This document shows positions 21,866 through 31,935 of a stretch of DNA of 64,000 nucleotides, piece after piece. This DNA comes from Oecophyllibacter saccharovorans. GTDB lineage: Bacteria > Pseudomonadota > Alphaproteobacteria > Acetobacterales > Acetobacteraceae. A model generated the notes under the pieces. That model did no database searches. It was not told the origin of the DNA and saw nothing but the letters and a program-made list of their open reading frames with translations. The translations under genes and the position numbers were made by a program. Location: the NCBI RefSeq assembly GCF_006542375.1, contig NZ_CP038143.1, positions 1,798,001 through 1,862,000 of the forward strand, given 5' to 3'. How positions within the stretch are numbered: the stretch's first letter is position 1; each line of letters begins with the position of its first letter.

Positions 21866-23827
21866 ATGATTACTGCCCTGCGCCGATTTCTCGTTGACAG
21901 CTGGTTCGGTCGAGCCCTGATCCTGCTGTGTTTCATCGCCTTTGTCGGGTTTGGGGCCTATGCCGGCCTGAGCGGCAGTTTCAGCAGCGGGGCTGACGTG
22001 GTGGTGATCGGCCATGAGGGGATCACGCCCCAGCAGCTGGGTCGTGCGATCGACCAGCAGGTTGTGGGGCTGGAGAACAGGGGCATTCCTACCGCTGCCC
22101 TGGCCCAGCCTGGCGCGCAGCAGGAAATCGGCCAGGAGGTTCTGAGAAACATGGTGATCGGACGCGAAGCCGCCCTGGCTGCCAGGCGGAACGGCATCAG
22201 CGTCAGTGATGCGCTGATTCGCGAGACGGTCTTTTCAATGCCGGAGTTCCGCAACGCGCGCGGTCAGTTCGACCGCCAGAAGATGCTCACGCTCCTGCAG
22301 CGCAACGGGCTGGACGAGAACTACCTGATTTCCCAGACAAAACAGTTCCTGTTCACTGAGGCGACCTTGCTGGGCCTGGGGGACAGCGCGCAGGTGCCTG
22401 CCTCCCTGACAGCCATGGTGGCCCGCTTTCTGACGCAGCATTATGTGGTCGACGTGATTGAGCTGCCTTTTGAAGCCAGCACTGCTTCTCTGCCCCAGCC
22501 CACCGAAGCCCAGCTGCACCGTTTTTATGACAATCATCCCGCCCAGTTTTCAGCGCCGGAACTGCGCCATGCCCGCATTGTGGCCATGACCCCTGATACC
22601 GTCGCCGCTTCTCTGCAGGTGCCTGACAAGATCGTGCATGAAGTCTATGTGGAAAGAGCGCGTGATTATAATCAGCCGGAACTGCGCAGCGTGAAGGTGA
22701 TGGGAACCTCAAGCGCCGTGCAGGCCCAGGAGATCGCCCAGGCCTGGCACAAACACGCGGACTGGAAAGAGCTTCAGAAACGTTTCCCCCAGGCCATCCC
22801 GGTAAGCCTTGACGGGGCCCGGCGCGAAGATCTGCCTGACGCGGCACTTGCTAAAGCTGTCTTTGCAGCCCCACTTGGAAAAGTGACGGGCCCCGTACGG
22901 ACTGATTCCGGCTGGGCCGTTCTGCTGGTAAGTGTCATCACACCGCCGCACCTGACGACTGAAGCGCAAGCCAAACCCGGCATCATCGCTGAAATCCAGA
23001 AGCTCCAGGGACCTGCCTTGCTGAAAAGCCGTGCAAAAGCCTTTCAGGAAGCCGTGGCAGGCTCGACCAATCTGGAAAAAATTCCTGCCGATCTCGGCGC
23101 CGTACCCGCCTCCGGCCGGCTGGACGCCCAGGGCCGGACCGAAGCAGGGATGCCCGCGCCTCTGCCTGGCACCCCCACCATGCAGAGCGCCATCGTGCGC
23201 CAGATCTTCAGCCAGCGGAAAGGAGCGCTGCCCCATGTCGTGACCCTGGCTGACGGGAGTGCGTTTGCTGTGCTGGTGGATGACGTGGTGCCCAGCCACC
23301 CCCGGAATTTTGAGGAAAGCCAGGCCGATGTGCGCAGCGCCTGGCTCCAGGCTGCCCGCAAACGGGCGCAGAATGAGCAGGCCACCGCTTTGCTGCAGAA
23401 GGCAAAGACAGGGTCTCTGGCCGCAGCGGTGACGGCCACCCCGCTGGCACCGCAGCTTCAGAAGGATCAGGTGGTTACACATCTGAAATCCCTGCCGAAA
23501 GCCCCTCAGCTTGTGGCCAGTGCACTGTTCCGGATGAAGCCTGGTGTGCCGGTGATGCTGGAAGCGGGGGGCGCTTTCTGGCTTCTGGAAGTAACAGCCC
23601 GTGTGCCGGCCCCTGCGACAGAGGTGGAAGCGGTCCAGCGGCAGCTGACTTTGCGCCAGCAGAGAGGGATGCAGACGGATCTCCTGGATTCCCTGGGCCA
23701 GGCTTATGCGCATGAAGTGCCCCCTGAGAAGTTCAACCCCGCCCTGTTCAGGCAGACCCTGCAGAACGCTTTTCAGCAGCTTGGAATAGCTGTGCAGCAA
23801 CCTGCCCGGCAGGCAGGCACCCCCTGA
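21866..23827 (+). CDS. PpiD-like membrane-anchored peptidyl-prolyl isomerase (SurA N-terminal domain)
   Basis: A 653-residue periplasmic folding factor anchored by one N-terminal membrane segment (about residues 17-37). A SurA_N-type chaperone region follows (about 40-175: QEVLRNMVIGREAALAARRNGISVSDALI). The parvulin-like domain lies near 265-370 (ARDYNQPELRSVKVM, GKVTGPVRTDSGWAVLLV). A second, degenerate repeat of the isomerase fold continues to about 590. Such PpiD-type proteins act near the Sec exit site on outer-membrane and periplasmic clients. It lies upstream of trpE, divergent from tpiA, an arrangement common in related bacteria. Confidence 0.86.
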   Translation: MITALRRFLVDSWFGRALILLCFIAFVGFGAYAGLSGSFSSGADVVVIGHEGITPQQLGRAIDQQVVGLENRGIPTAALAQPGAQQEIGQEVLRNMVIGREAALAARRNGISVSDALIRETVFSMPEFRNARGQFDRQKMLTLLQRNGLDENYLISQTKQFLFTEATLLGLGDSAQVPASLTAMVARFLTQHYVVDVIELPFEASTASLPQPTEAQLHRFYDNHPAQFSAPELRHARIVAMTPDTVAASLQVPDKIVHEVYVERARDYNQPELRSVKVMGTSSAVQAQEIAQAWHKHADWKELQKRFPQAIPVSLDGARREDLPDAALAKAVFAAPLGKVTGPVRTDSGWAVLLVSVITPPHLTTEAQAKPGIIAEIQKLQGPALLKSRAKAFQEAVAGSTNLEKIPADLGAVPASGRLDAQGRTEAGMPAPLPGTPTMQSAIVRQIFSQRKGALPHVVTLADGSAFAVLVDDVVPSHPRNFEESQADVRSAWLQAARKRAQNEQATALLQKAKTGSLAAAVTATPLAPQLQKDQVVTHLKSLPKAPQLVASALFRMKPGVPVMLEAGGAFWLLEVTARVPAPATEVEAVQRQLTLRQQRGMQTDLLDSLGQAYAHEVPPEKFNPALFRQTLQNAFQQLGIAVQQPARQAGTP

Positions 23828-23936
23828 GCGCCGCCTCTGCGGTTGCTCACCTGGGCTGGAGAGGGATGTGTGGCCTTGTTGAGCAAGTGCCCCAACAGAC
23901 TGGCGATAAATAACAAGACAAGATGGGTATCCGGCA

Positions 23937-25397
23937 ATGAGCGAGATCGTCTCCCATATTGAATCCGCCGATCTGCAGACGCCCCTGGCAGTTTTCCTGC
24001 GCCTGTCCGGATTGGCTGAAGAAAAGGGGCAGGGACAGCACCGGCTTTTTTTCGAAAGCATCGAAGGCGGTCAGGCACGCGGGCGCTACTCGATTATTGC
24101 CCTGATGTCCGATACGGTCTGGGAATGCCGCAATGGTCGGGCGGAGCGTGACGGGGTGTTCCAGCCAGCCGGCCCCCTTGAATCCCTGCAGGCCCTTGTC
24201 GCTGAAAGCCAGATGCACCTTCCTGACCATCTGCCTACGATGATTGGCGGTGTATTCGGGGTGCTGGGGTATGACATGGTCCGGCAGATGGAAAACCTGC
24301 CCACGCCACCCCGCGATGATCTGCATCTGCCGGAAGGACTCATGGTCCGCCCACGGCTTTTCGCCGTTTTTGATACCGTGCGTGATGAGCTGATCCTGGC
24401 GGTGCCTGTCCGCAAAAGTCAGTCCCGTGCTGCAGCTGAGCAGCTTCTGGCCGAAGCGCGAGCGGCCCTGAAGGCACCGCTCCACCTGCCGGGGGAGACC
24501 CTGCCTGTCGGAACCGTTCTGCCACAGCCCCGCGCCAATATGAGCCATGAAGCGTTTCTGGAGAAAGTGGCGCGTGCCAAGGAATACATCGCAGCAGGCG
24601 ATGCGTTCCAGATTGTGATCAGCCAGCGCTTTCACACGCCGTTTCCCCTCTCCGCACTGGCTCTCTACCGCAGTCTGCGGCGTGTCAATCCAGCTCCTTT
24701 CCTCTTCCTGATGGAACTGGGGGCCTATACGCTGGTCGGATCATCGCCCGAGATCCTCGTTCGGCTGCGGGAAGGGGAGGTGACGGTCCGTCCCCTGGCC
24801 GGCACGCGCAGACGGGGCGAAAACCGCGCTGAGGATCTTGCCCTTGAGCAGGAGCTGCTGGCCGATCACAAGGAGCGGGCTGAACACCTCATGCTGATTG
24901 ATCTGGGGCGTAACGATGTTGGGCGCGTCACTGTCCCAGGCAGCGTGGCAGTGCCTGAGAAATTCATGATCGAGCGTTACAGCCACGTCATGCACATCAC
25001 CTCCACCGTAACGGGCCGCCTGCAACCGGAACTCGGCGCGCTGGAGGCACTCAAGGCGACCTTCCCTGCCGGGACCCTGACCGGTGCACCGAAAATCAGG
25101 GCGATGGAGATCCTCGATGAGCTCGAGCCGACGCGGCGCGGGCCTTATGCGGGATGCGTGGGATATTTCGGCGCGGATGGCGATCTCGACACCTGCATCG
25201 GCCTGCGCATGGCCATGCTTCACCAGGGCGAGATGTATGTGCAGGCTGGCGCCGGTATCGTGGCTGATTCCGACCCGCAGGCGGAGTATCAGGAAACGCG
25301 TGCCAAGGCCCGGGCCCTTTTCAGGGCGGCGGAACTTGCGGTGGAACAGGCAGTGGAACTTGGGAAAAGACGACCGGACAATGATACTGCTGATTGA
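23937..25397 (+). CDS. trpE: Anthranilate synthase component I
   Basis: A 486-residue enzyme that converts chorismate and ammonia (from TrpG) to anthranilate. The N-terminal regulatory part includes GRYSIIAL. The chorismate-binding C-terminus has [61 protein letters not shown] and [13 protein letters not shown]. Its 3' end overlaps trpG by 17 bases, indicating coupling. A PabB function is less likely given the trpGDC genes downstream. I saw no leader peptide with tandem Trp codons in the 109-base upstream gap. Confidence 0.96.
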   Translation: MSEIVSHIESADLQTPLAVFLRLSGLAEEKGQGQHRLFFESIEGGQARGRYSIIALMSDTVWECRNGRAERDGVFQPAGPLESLQALVAESQMHLPDHLPTMIGGVFGVLGYDMVRQMENLPTPPRDDLHLPEGLMVRPRLFAVFDTVRDELILAVPVRKSQSRAAAEQLLAEARAALKAPLHLPGETLPVGTVLPQPRANMSHEAFLEKVARAKEYIAAGDAFQIVISQRFHTPFPLSALALYRSLRRVNPAPFLFLMELGAYTLVGSSPEILVRLREGEVTVRPLAGTRRRGENRAEDLALEQELLADHKERAEHLMLIDLGRNDVGRVTVPGSVAVPEKFMIERYSHVMHITSTVTGRLQPELGALEALKATFPAGTLTGAPKIRAMEILDELEPTRRGPYAGCVGYFGADGDLDTCIGLRMAMLHQGEMYVQAGAGIVADSDPQAEYQETRAKARALFRAAELAVEQAVELGKRRPDNDTAD

Positions 25398-25983
25398 TAA
25401 CTATGACAGTTTCACCTTCAATCTGGTGCATCACTTCGGTGCATTGGGTTTGACGTGTGACGTGCGCCGCAATGATGCCCTGACTGCAGAGCAGGCACTG
25501 GCCCTGAAGCCGGCGGCGATCGTGCTTTCTCCAGGGCCCTGTGCGCCGGATCAGGCCGGCATCTGCTGCGAACTGATCGAGAAGGCTGCTGGAAAGATCC
25601 CGCTTCTCGGCGTGTGCCTCGGTCACCAGGCGCTGGGGCAGGTTTTCGGCGCCAGGGTGGTCAGAGCGCCTGAACCCGTGCACGGCAAGACCAGTCCTGT
25701 GCAGCATGACGGCACGGGCGTGTTTGCCGGCCTGCCTGACCCGGTACCGATGGTGCGCTATCACAGTCTGACGCTTGATCCCGCCAGTATTCCCGATGCG
25801 TTGCAGGTGAATGCCCGCACGCCCGATGGGGTGATCATGGGCATCCGTCACCGGGAGTATCCCCTGCACGGGGTTCAGTTCCACCCTGAAAGCATCGCGT
25901 CGGAATGGGGTGGGGAACTGCTGGCAAACTTCGCCCGTCTGGCCGGCTTGAAAACATCCGCCCCGACAGAAGGGGCGGCATGA
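25381..25983 (+). CDS. trpG: Anthranilate synthase component II (glutamine amidotransferase)
   Basis: A 200-residue class I glutamine amidotransferase that feeds ammonia to TrpE. Starts [17 protein letters not shown]. It contains [12 protein letters not shown], the nucleophile Cys in LGVCLGHQ and the His-Glu pair in VQFHPESI. The start lies inside the trpE end (17-base overlap) and the stop overlaps trpD by four bases. TrpG and PabA are often the same protein in bacteria, so a shared role in folate synthesis is possible. Confidence 0.96.
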   Translation: MILLIDNYDSFTFNLVHHFGALGLTCDVRRNDALTAEQALALKPAAIVLSPGPCAPDQAGICCELIEKAAGKIPLLGVCLGHQALGQVFGARVVRAPEPVHGKTSPVQHDGTGVFAGLPDPVPMVRYHSLTLDPASIPDALQVNARTPDGVIMGIRHREYPLHGVQFHPESIASEWGGELLANFARLAGLKTSAPTEGAA

Positions 25984-27077
25984 AGGAAGAAGGGGACGAA
26001 CAGGCTTTTTCAGCAGTCCTGCGTCGCCTGGTGCAGGGGGCCACGCTGACTTCTGCCGAAAGTACAGAGATTTTCGGCCAGATCATGAAGGGGTGCGTTC
26101 CCGAAAGCCAGCTTGCCGCTTTTCTGACGGCACTTGCCGTGCGCGGGGAAACGGAAGAGGAGCTTCTGGGAGCCGTAAGGGCCTTGCGGGGACAGATGCG
26201 CCCTCTCAGCCCACGGGCCGGGGCAGATTCTGCCGCCGAGCAGGGCGGGGTGGTGGATGTCTGTGGTACAGGGGGGGATGGTCTGGGGACGCTGAACGTT
26301 TCCACGGCCACCGCTTTTGTTCTGGCCGGGCTGGGCGTGCCGGTCGCCAAACATGGCGGGCGCGCCCTGTCGTCGCGAAGCGGTGCAACGGATGTGCTCG
26401 AAAAACTGGGTATACCCCCTGAAGCCGATATGAAGCGCCAGGCACGCAGGCTGGCTGAAACAGGGCTGGTTTTCCTGGCCGCTCCCTTCCATCATCCCGC
26501 CATGAAACAGGCAGCAGCTGTACGCAAGGCACTGGGGTTCCGCACCCTGTTCAATCTTCTGGGGCCTCTCTGCAATCCGGCAAATGTTACCCGCCAGCTG
26601 GTCGGGGTGTTTTCCCGCGCCTGGTGCGACCCGGTTGCCAATGTTCTTGAAACGCTGGGCAGCCATTCGGTGTGGGTGGTGCACGGTGAGACGGAAGAGG
26701 GCGGAATCGATGAACTGACCCTGGCTGGTCCCAGCTTTGCAAGTGTTCGTGAGCAGGGAAGGCAGTTCACCCTGACGCTTCACCCCGAGATGGCCGGCTT
26801 GAAAAGCCAGCCGGTTTCCGCCCTGCGCGGCGGGGACGTGCGGGAAAATGCGCGCCGCCTGGAAGCTCTTCTGCAAGGAGAAAAAGGATGTTATCGCGAT
26901 ACCGTTCTCTTCAACGCGGCGGTGGGGCTTCACGTTGCGGGTCGTGAAACTGTTCTTGCAGGTGAGGTGATTTCCCCCCATGCTTTGCAGCGAAATGTTG
27001 CCCTTGCTGCTGCTTGCCTCGATAGTGGCCGGGCCTATGAAGCCCTGCAACGCGCGCGTGAGAGCGTGCGGAATTGA
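25980..27077 (+). CDS. trpD: Anthranilate phosphoribosyltransferase
   Basis: A 365-residue enzyme transferring phosphoribose from PRPP to anthranilate. Motifs are [19 protein letters not shown] (PRPP-binding), [33 protein letters not shown] and [14 protein letters not shown]. Translation is coupled to trpG by an ATGA overlap at 25980. The frame runs further upstream within trpG, but that is a shadow. Confidence 0.96.
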   Translation: MKEEGDEQAFSAVLRRLVQGATLTSAESTEIFGQIMKGCVPESQLAAFLTALAVRGETEEELLGAVRALRGQMRPLSPRAGADSAAEQGGVVDVCGTGGDGLGTLNVSTATAFVLAGLGVPVAKHGGRALSSRSGATDVLEKLGIPPEADMKRQARRLAETGLVFLAAPFHHPAMKQAAAVRKALGFRTLFNLLGPLCNPANVTRQLVGVFSRAWCDPVANVLETLGSHSVWVVHGETEEGGIDELTLAGPSFASVREQGRQFTLTLHPEMAGLKSQPVSALRGGDVRENARRLEALLQGEKGCYRDTVLFNAAVGLHVAGRETVLAGEVISPHALQRNVALAAACLDSGRAYEALQRARESVRN

Positions 27078-27101
27078 TCTGAAGCTAGACCCAGGATTCC
27101 T

Positions 27102-28091
27102 ATGAATTTCTTGCCACAGCGACCGCTGAACACCTTTGCCCCTGACGATGGGGGCGTAGCGCCGGTTTCTGGCAAGCCCCCCGCAGATGGGGAAAAAATG
27201 CCTTCTTCCGGCACCTCTGTAGCCCCTGAAGATACCCAGGGCGGGGAGGCGTCGACAGAAACCAGTGCGTCATCGCAGCCGCTGACCCAACAGCACCCGG
27301 GCGACGTGCTGGAACGTATCTGTGCACGGGTGAGGCTGGATGTGGAACAGCGCTCACAGGTGATGCCCCTGAAGGAAATCACCACCCGCGCCCGCGAAAT
27401 GACCGAACCGACTCGCGGCTTCGGACAGGCCTTGCAGCATGTGACAGCGGACCGGCGGGTCGGCCTCATTGCTGAAATCAAGAAGGCCTCCCCCACGGCG
27501 GGCATGCTGCGCCCTGATTATGATCCCGTCGGCCTGGCGCGCGCCTATCAGAACGCCGGGGCGACCTGCCTGTCGGTGGTGACGGAAAGTTCCTGCTTTC
27601 ACGGCAGTGTTGAAGATTTCGAGGCTGTGCGCAAAGCCACCACCCTGCCCATCCTGCGCAAGGACTTCATTCTCGAAGCCTGGCAGGTTGCTGAAAGCCG
27701 GCTTATCGGGGCGGACTGCATTCTCCTGATCATGGCCATTCTCGATGAAGCCCACACGGCCGAGCTCATCGCGCTGGCCAAGGGCCTCGGCATGGATGTG
27801 CTGCTGGAAGTGCATAATCAGGAAGAACTGAACAGGGCCCTGGCTTATGACAGCTTCCTGATCGGCATCAACAACCGTGATCTCACCACGTTGCAGACCA
27901 ATATCGATACGACCCTTGAGCTGGCTCCGCTGGTGCCGCCCGATCGCCTGATCGTCTCCGAAAGCGGGATCAAGACCCATGCCGATCTGGAAAAAGTCGG
28001 CTCGGTTGGTGCAAGCGCTGTCCTGGTCGGCGAAGCATTGCTGCAGGAACTTGATCCGGGGCTTGCGGCCAGAGGGCTGCTCGGTTTTTAG
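27102..28091 (+). CDS. trpC: Indole-3-glycerol phosphate synthase with long N-terminal extension
   Basis: A single-domain TIM-barrel enzyme that closes the indole ring. Core motifs: RVGLIAEIKKASPTAG (catalytic Lys), YQNAGATCLSVVTE, LPILRKDFILEAWQVAES, GINNRDLTTLQTN and VSESGIKTHADLEKV. The protein has 329 residues against roughly 265 for the family. The first 65 or so are Pro/Ser/Thr/Glu-rich and look disordered. ATG 27102 has AGGA five bases upstream; an internal ATG at 27198 would remove half the extension. No fused TrpF domain is present. Confidence 0.95.
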   Translation: MNFLPQRPLNTFAPDDGGVAPVSGKPPADGEKMPSSGTSVAPEDTQGGEASTETSASSQPLTQQHPGDVLERICARVRLDVEQRSQVMPLKEITTRAREMTEPTRGFGQALQHVTADRRVGLIAEIKKASPTAGMLRPDYDPVGLARAYQNAGATCLSVVTESSCFHGSVEDFEAVRKATTLPILRKDFILEAWQVAESRLIGADCILLIMAILDEAHTAELIALAKGLGMDVLLEVHNQEELNRALAYDSFLIGINNRDLTTLQTNIDTTLELAPLVPPDRLIVSESGIKTHADLEKVGSVGASAVLVGEALLQELDPGLAARGLLGF

Positions 28092-28256
28092 GAAAACCGG
28101 ATGAAAGCGCTGCTGCTTTCTCCTCATATCGTCTTGAGGAAGAAGTGGCAGGCTTTCCTGTTACCGGTCTTTTCCCAGTCTGGCTAAGGTGCCTCTGAAT
28201 AGGGGCGCGCCGCCAGAACTGGAAGAGAGAGATTTCTTGTGGAGAATTCTGGTGCC

Positions 28257-29261
28257 ATGAATACGCCTGTAGATAGATCCATTGCCTCCCGCAGCCCGGA
28301 GCTGACCAAAGCCCAGATGGAGCAGGCCTATATAGACATGCTCCTGGTGCGTCGTTTTGAGGAAAAAGCCGGTCAGCTTTATGGCATGGGGGTGATCGGC
28401 GGGTTCTGCCATCTTTACATCGGTCAGGAAGCCGTGGTGGTGGGCATCGGCATGGCCATGAAAAAAGGTGATCGCTCCATTACCTCCTATCGCGATCACG
28501 GCCAGATGCTCGTTGCCGGCATGACTCCGCGCGGCGTCATGGCTGAACTGACAGGGCGCGTGACGGGATACTCCAAGGGTAAGGGAGGCTCCATGCACAT
28601 GTTCTCCAGAGAGAAGGAGTTCTATGGCGGTCACGGCATCGTCGGAGCTCAGGTCGCTCTGGGGACGGGCTTGGGCTTTGCCAGTGCTTACCGCCAGGAT
28701 GGTACGGCGGCGGTGGTCTATTTCGGCGATGGCGCTGTCAATCAGGGCCAGGTTTATGAAAGCTTCAATCTGGCTGCGCTGCTCAAGCTTCCCTGCCTGT
28801 ATGTGCTTGAGAACAACCATTACGGGATGGGCACTGCTGTCGAGCGTGCCTCAGCCTCCGACAATCTGGCCCGCAATGCTGCCCCCTGGGGGATTGCTAC
28901 CCGGGAAGTGGACGGCATGAATGTGGGGGCAGTCTATGAAGCCGCAGCTGAAGGGCTTGAGCATTGCCGTTCAGGCAAGGGGCCCTTCTTTCTGGTGGTC
29001 GATACCTACCGTTACCGCGGTCACTCCATGTCAGATCCGGCACGTTACCGCTCCCGGGCGGAAGTGGATGAAATGCGCAAAACGCGCGATCCGATCGAAA
29101 GCCTGAAGGCTCTCATGCACCAGCACGGGGTGGAGGAAGAGTTTTTCCGCAAGGCCGAGGCGGAGGTGAAAGCAGTCGTCAGGGATGCCGCTGAGTTCGC
29201 TCAGAGCAGCCCCGAGCCTGACGAAGCTGAGCTCTGGACCGATGTCGTAGTGGAGGACTGA
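28257..29261 (+). CDS. pdhA: Pyruvate dehydrogenase E1 component, alpha subunit
   Basis: About 334 residues; with PdhB it forms the thiamine-diphosphate E1 that decarboxylates pyruvate and acetylates the E2 lipoyl group. The family core is intact: LVRRFEEKAGQLYGMG, GFCHLYIGQEAV, SYRDHGQML, the ThDP-binding GDGAVNQGQVYESFN through ENNHYGMGT, and the phosphorylation-loop region YRYRGHSMSDPARYR. A GTG at 28239 is an alternative start adding six residues; GAGAGA lies upstream of it. First gene of pdhA-pdhB-pdhC-lpd-lipA, with gaps of a few bases. Confidence 0.97.
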   Translation: MNTPVDRSIASRSPELTKAQMEQAYIDMLLVRRFEEKAGQLYGMGVIGGFCHLYIGQEAVVVGIGMAMKKGDRSITSYRDHGQMLVAGMTPRGVMAELTGRVTGYSKGKGGSMHMFSREKEFYGGHGIVGAQVALGTGLGFASAYRQDGTAAVVYFGDGAVNQGQVYESFNLAALLKLPCLYVLENNHYGMGTAVERASASDNLARNAAPWGIATREVDGMNVGAVYEAAAEGLEHCRSGKGPFFLVVDTYRYRGHSMSDPARYRSRAEVDEMRKTRDPIESLKALMHQHGVEEEFFRKAEAEVKAVVRDAAEFAQSSPEPDEAELWTDVVVED

Positions 29262-29264
29262 ACC

Positions 29265-30659
29265 ATGGCCTCGCACATTCTCATGCCGGCTCTTTCGCCC
29301 ACCATGACGCATGGCACCCTGGCCAGATGGCTGAAAAAGGAAGGCGATGCCGTCCAGGCTGGCGAAGTGATTGCCGAGATCGAGACCGACAAGGCCACCA
29401 TGGAAATGGAAGTGGCTGAAGACGGAATCCTGGGCCCTGTGCTGATAGCGGACAATACGGCTGACATTGCCGTCAACACGCCTTTGGCCGTTCTGCTGGA
29501 AGAGGGGGAGACAGCCGCCCAGGCTGAGGCACGGCTGGGCGTCTCTCCCCAGCAGATGGCGCCTGCATCAGCCGGGTCGGGCTCCGCAAGTCCTGAAAAA
29601 CCCTCTGCGCCCGGTTCTCGAACGGCTTCACAGGCTGAAAGGGAAACGACCCTCCCAGGGGAAAAGGACTGGGGGGAGACGCGCGAGATTACGGTGCGCG
29701 AGGCACTGCGCGATGCGATGGCGGCTGAAATGCGTCGCGACAAGGATGTCTTTCTGCTGGGTGAAGAAGTCGCGGAATACCAGGGCGCTTACAAGATCAG
29801 CCAGGGTCTGCTGGAGGAATTCGGTCCACGGCGGGTCTATGACATGCCGATCAGTGAGCATGGTTTCACGGGGATGGCGGTTGGCGCGGCCCTGACCGGC
29901 CTGCGGCCCATCGTTGAATTCATGACCATGAATTTTTCCATGCAGGCCATTGATCACATCATCAATTCTGCTGCCAAGACGCGTTACATGTCAGGCGGCC
30001 AGATGGCCTGTCCCATCGTCTTCCGTGGCCCTAACGGGGCTGCGGCGCGCGTGGGTGCGCAGCATTCGCAGTGCTATGCCAGCTGGTATGCCCATGTCCC
30101 GGGACTGAAGGTGGTGGCACCCTGGTCGGCCGCAGATGCCAAGGGCCTGTTGCGGGCGGCGATCCGCGACCCCAATCCGGTCGTGGTGCTCGAAAACGAA
30201 ATCCTGTACGGGCAGCGTTTTCCATGTCCCGTGGATGAGGAATTCATTCTTCCGATCGGCAAGGCCAAGATCGAGCGTGAGGGCAGTGATGTGACCTTGG
30301 TCGCATTTTCGATCATGGTGGGGGTTGCGCTGGAGGCGGCGGAACTGCTGGCGCAGGAAGGAATTTCTGCTGAAGTCATCAATCTGCGCACCCTGCGCCC
30401 GTTGGACCGCGAAACCATCCTCAACAGCATCCGCAAGACCAGCCGGGTCGTTTCAGTTGAAGAAGGCTGGCCTGTGGCGGGAATCGGCGCTGAAATCTGC
30501 ACATTGGCGGTCGAGGAAGCCTTTGACTGGCTGGACGCGCCGCCTGCGCGCGTTGCCGGGCTGGATATTCCCCTTCCTTATGCCGCCAATCTGGAAAAAC
30601 TGGCTCTTCCCAAACCTCAATGGGTTGTTGATGCCGTGCGCAAGCAGTTTCGGGACTGA
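29265..30659 (+). CDS. pdhB: Pyruvate dehydrogenase E1 component, beta subunit, with N-terminal lipoyl domain
   Basis: A 464-residue protein. Residues 1-80 are a complete lipoyl domain (lipoyl Lys in [10 protein letters not shown]). An Ala/Ser/Pro linker (about 85-130) leads to the transketolase-like E1 beta domain, with [53 protein letters not shown] and [11 protein letters not shown] lipoylated E1 beta is a known alphaproteobacterial trait. The lipoyl domain is nearly identical to that of PdhC, including an exact 33-base match (29316-29348 and 30715-30747). Confidence 0.97.
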   Translation: MASHILMPALSPTMTHGTLARWLKKEGDAVQAGEVIAEIETDKATMEMEVAEDGILGPVLIADNTADIAVNTPLAVLLEEGETAAQAEARLGVSPQQMAPASAGSGSASPEKPSAPGSRTASQAERETTLPGEKDWGETREITVREALRDAMAAEMRRDKDVFLLGEEVAEYQGAYKISQGLLEEFGPRRVYDMPISEHGFTGMAVGAALTGLRPIVEFMTMNFSMQAIDHIINSAAKTRYMSGGQMACPIVFRGPNGAAARVGAQHSQCYASWYAHVPGLKVVAPWSAADAKGLLRAAIRDPNPVVVLENEILYGQRFPCPVDEEFILPIGKAKIEREGSDVTLVAFSIMVGVALEAAELLAQEGISAEVINLRTLRPLDRETILNSIRKTSRVVSVEEGWPVAGIGAEICTLAVEEAFDWLDAPPARVAGLDIPLPYAANLEKLALPKPQWVVDAVRKQFRD

Positions 30660-30663
30660 AATT

Positions 30664-31932
30664 ATGGCCACTGATATATTGATGCCGGCCCTGTCGCCGA
30701 CCATGAAAACAGGTACCCTGGCCAGATGGCTGAAAAAGGAAGGCGATACTGTCGCGCCAGGCGATGTAATTGCCGAGATCGAAACCGATAAAGCCACCAT
30801 GGAAATGGAAGCGGTGGAAGAGGGAATTCTCGGCAGGATATTCGTGCCTGAGGGAACGGCGGATATCGCTGTGAACACCCCCATTGCTGTTATGGTGGAA
30901 CCTGGTGAAACTGTGCCCGAGAAGCCCGTTACGGAGTCAGGAGCGCCAATCAAGACGCTCCAAGAGGCAGAAAAAGAGAAAAACGCCCAGCTTTCCCAGA
31001 CGGCGTCCAGCACAAAAGCTGTCGGAAATCAGCTTGGCCACGGAGAAGGGCAGACTGCCAAGGGGGAACGGCTCTTCATTTCCCCGCTTGCGCGCCGACT
31101 GGCTGCAGAACACGGTGTGGCTGTAGAGCAGATCAGAGGCACCGGTCCCAAAGGGCGCATCCTGCGGCGTGATGTCGAAGCTTCTCTGCCCGTTGCCCGG
31201 CCTGCTGAAGCGCCGGTTACACCGGTTACAGCAGATGCAGCACAGGAGGTGCAGCGCACGCCTCACAGTACGATGCGCAAGGTGATAGCGCGACGGCTGA
31301 CGGAATCAAAAACGCAGGTTCCGCATTTCTATGTGTCGATGGATATCGAGCTTGACGCTCTTCTGGCCCTGCGGAGTCAGCTCAACGAGGCGCTGGCTGA
31401 TGAAGGGGTGCGGGTTTCGGTCAATGACATGATGATCAAGGCCGTGGCCCTGGCACTCAGGAAACTGCCGCAGCTCAACGTGCAGTTCACCGAAACGGAG
31501 CTGCTGCAGTTTCCTGAAGTCGACATCTCCATGGCCGTTTCCATTCCGGATGGTCTGATCACGCCTATCATCCGCAATGCCGATCGCAAGTCCCTGCGCG
31601 ATATCAGCCGGGAGGCTAAAGAGCTGGTTGGGCGGGCGCGGGCAGGGAAGCTGAAGCCGGAAGAATTTCAGGGCGGGACCTTCTCCATCTCCAACATGGG
31701 CATGTTCGGCGTGCGTGACTTCGCAGCCATCATCAATCCGCCCCAGGCCGCCATCCTGGCCATCGGGGCTGGGGAGAAACGGCCGGTTGTGCGGGGAGAG
31801 GCGCTTGAAATCGCGACCGTCATGACCGTGACGCTTTCAGTTGATCACCGGGCGATTGATGGCGCGCTCGGAGCGCAATGGCTGAAAGTCCTGCGTGATA
31901 TTGTCCAGAATCCTTTTTCATTGGTGGTCTGA
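30664..31932 (+). CDS. pdhC: Dihydrolipoamide acetyltransferase (pyruvate dehydrogenase E2)
   Basis: A 422-residue core subunit that passes the acetyl group to CoA. Domains: lipoyl (1-80, [11 protein letters not shown]), flexible linker, peripheral-subunit-binding domain (about 138-172, ISPLARRLAAEHGV and GTGPKGRILRRDV), Pro/Ala linker, and the trimeric acyltransferase domain (about 200-422) with the catalytic motif DHRAIDG near the C-terminus. ATG at 30664 starts four bases after pdhB; the longer open frame upstream is a shadow of pdhB. Confidence 0.97.
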   Translation: MATDILMPALSPTMKTGTLARWLKKEGDTVAPGDVIAEIETDKATMEMEAVEEGILGRIFVPEGTADIAVNTPIAVMVEPGETVPEKPVTESGAPIKTLQEAEKEKNAQLSQTASSTKAVGNQLGHGEGQTAKGERLFISPLARRLAAEHGVAVEQIRGTGPKGRILRRDVEASLPVARPAEAPVTPVTADAAQEVQRTPHSTMRKVIARRLTESKTQVPHFYVSMDIELDALLALRSQLNEALADEGVRVSVNDMMIKAVALALRKLPQLNVQFTETELLQFPEVDISMAVSIPDGLITPIIRNADRKSLRDISREAKELVGRARAGKLKPEEFQGGTFSISNMGMFGVRDFAAIINPPQAAILAIGAGEKRPVVRGEALEIATVMTVTLSVDHRAIDGALGAQWLKVLRDIVQNPFSLVV

Positions 31933-31935
31933 CCC

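Noticed and set aside
23828-23936. trp attenuator leader peptide before trpE
   Set aside because: No short frame with consecutive Trp codons and no terminator/antiterminator pair is visible in the 109-base gap.
28082-28120. Terminator after trpC
   Set aside because: Two short stems (6-7 bp) occur, one containing the stop codon, but neither is followed by a T run.
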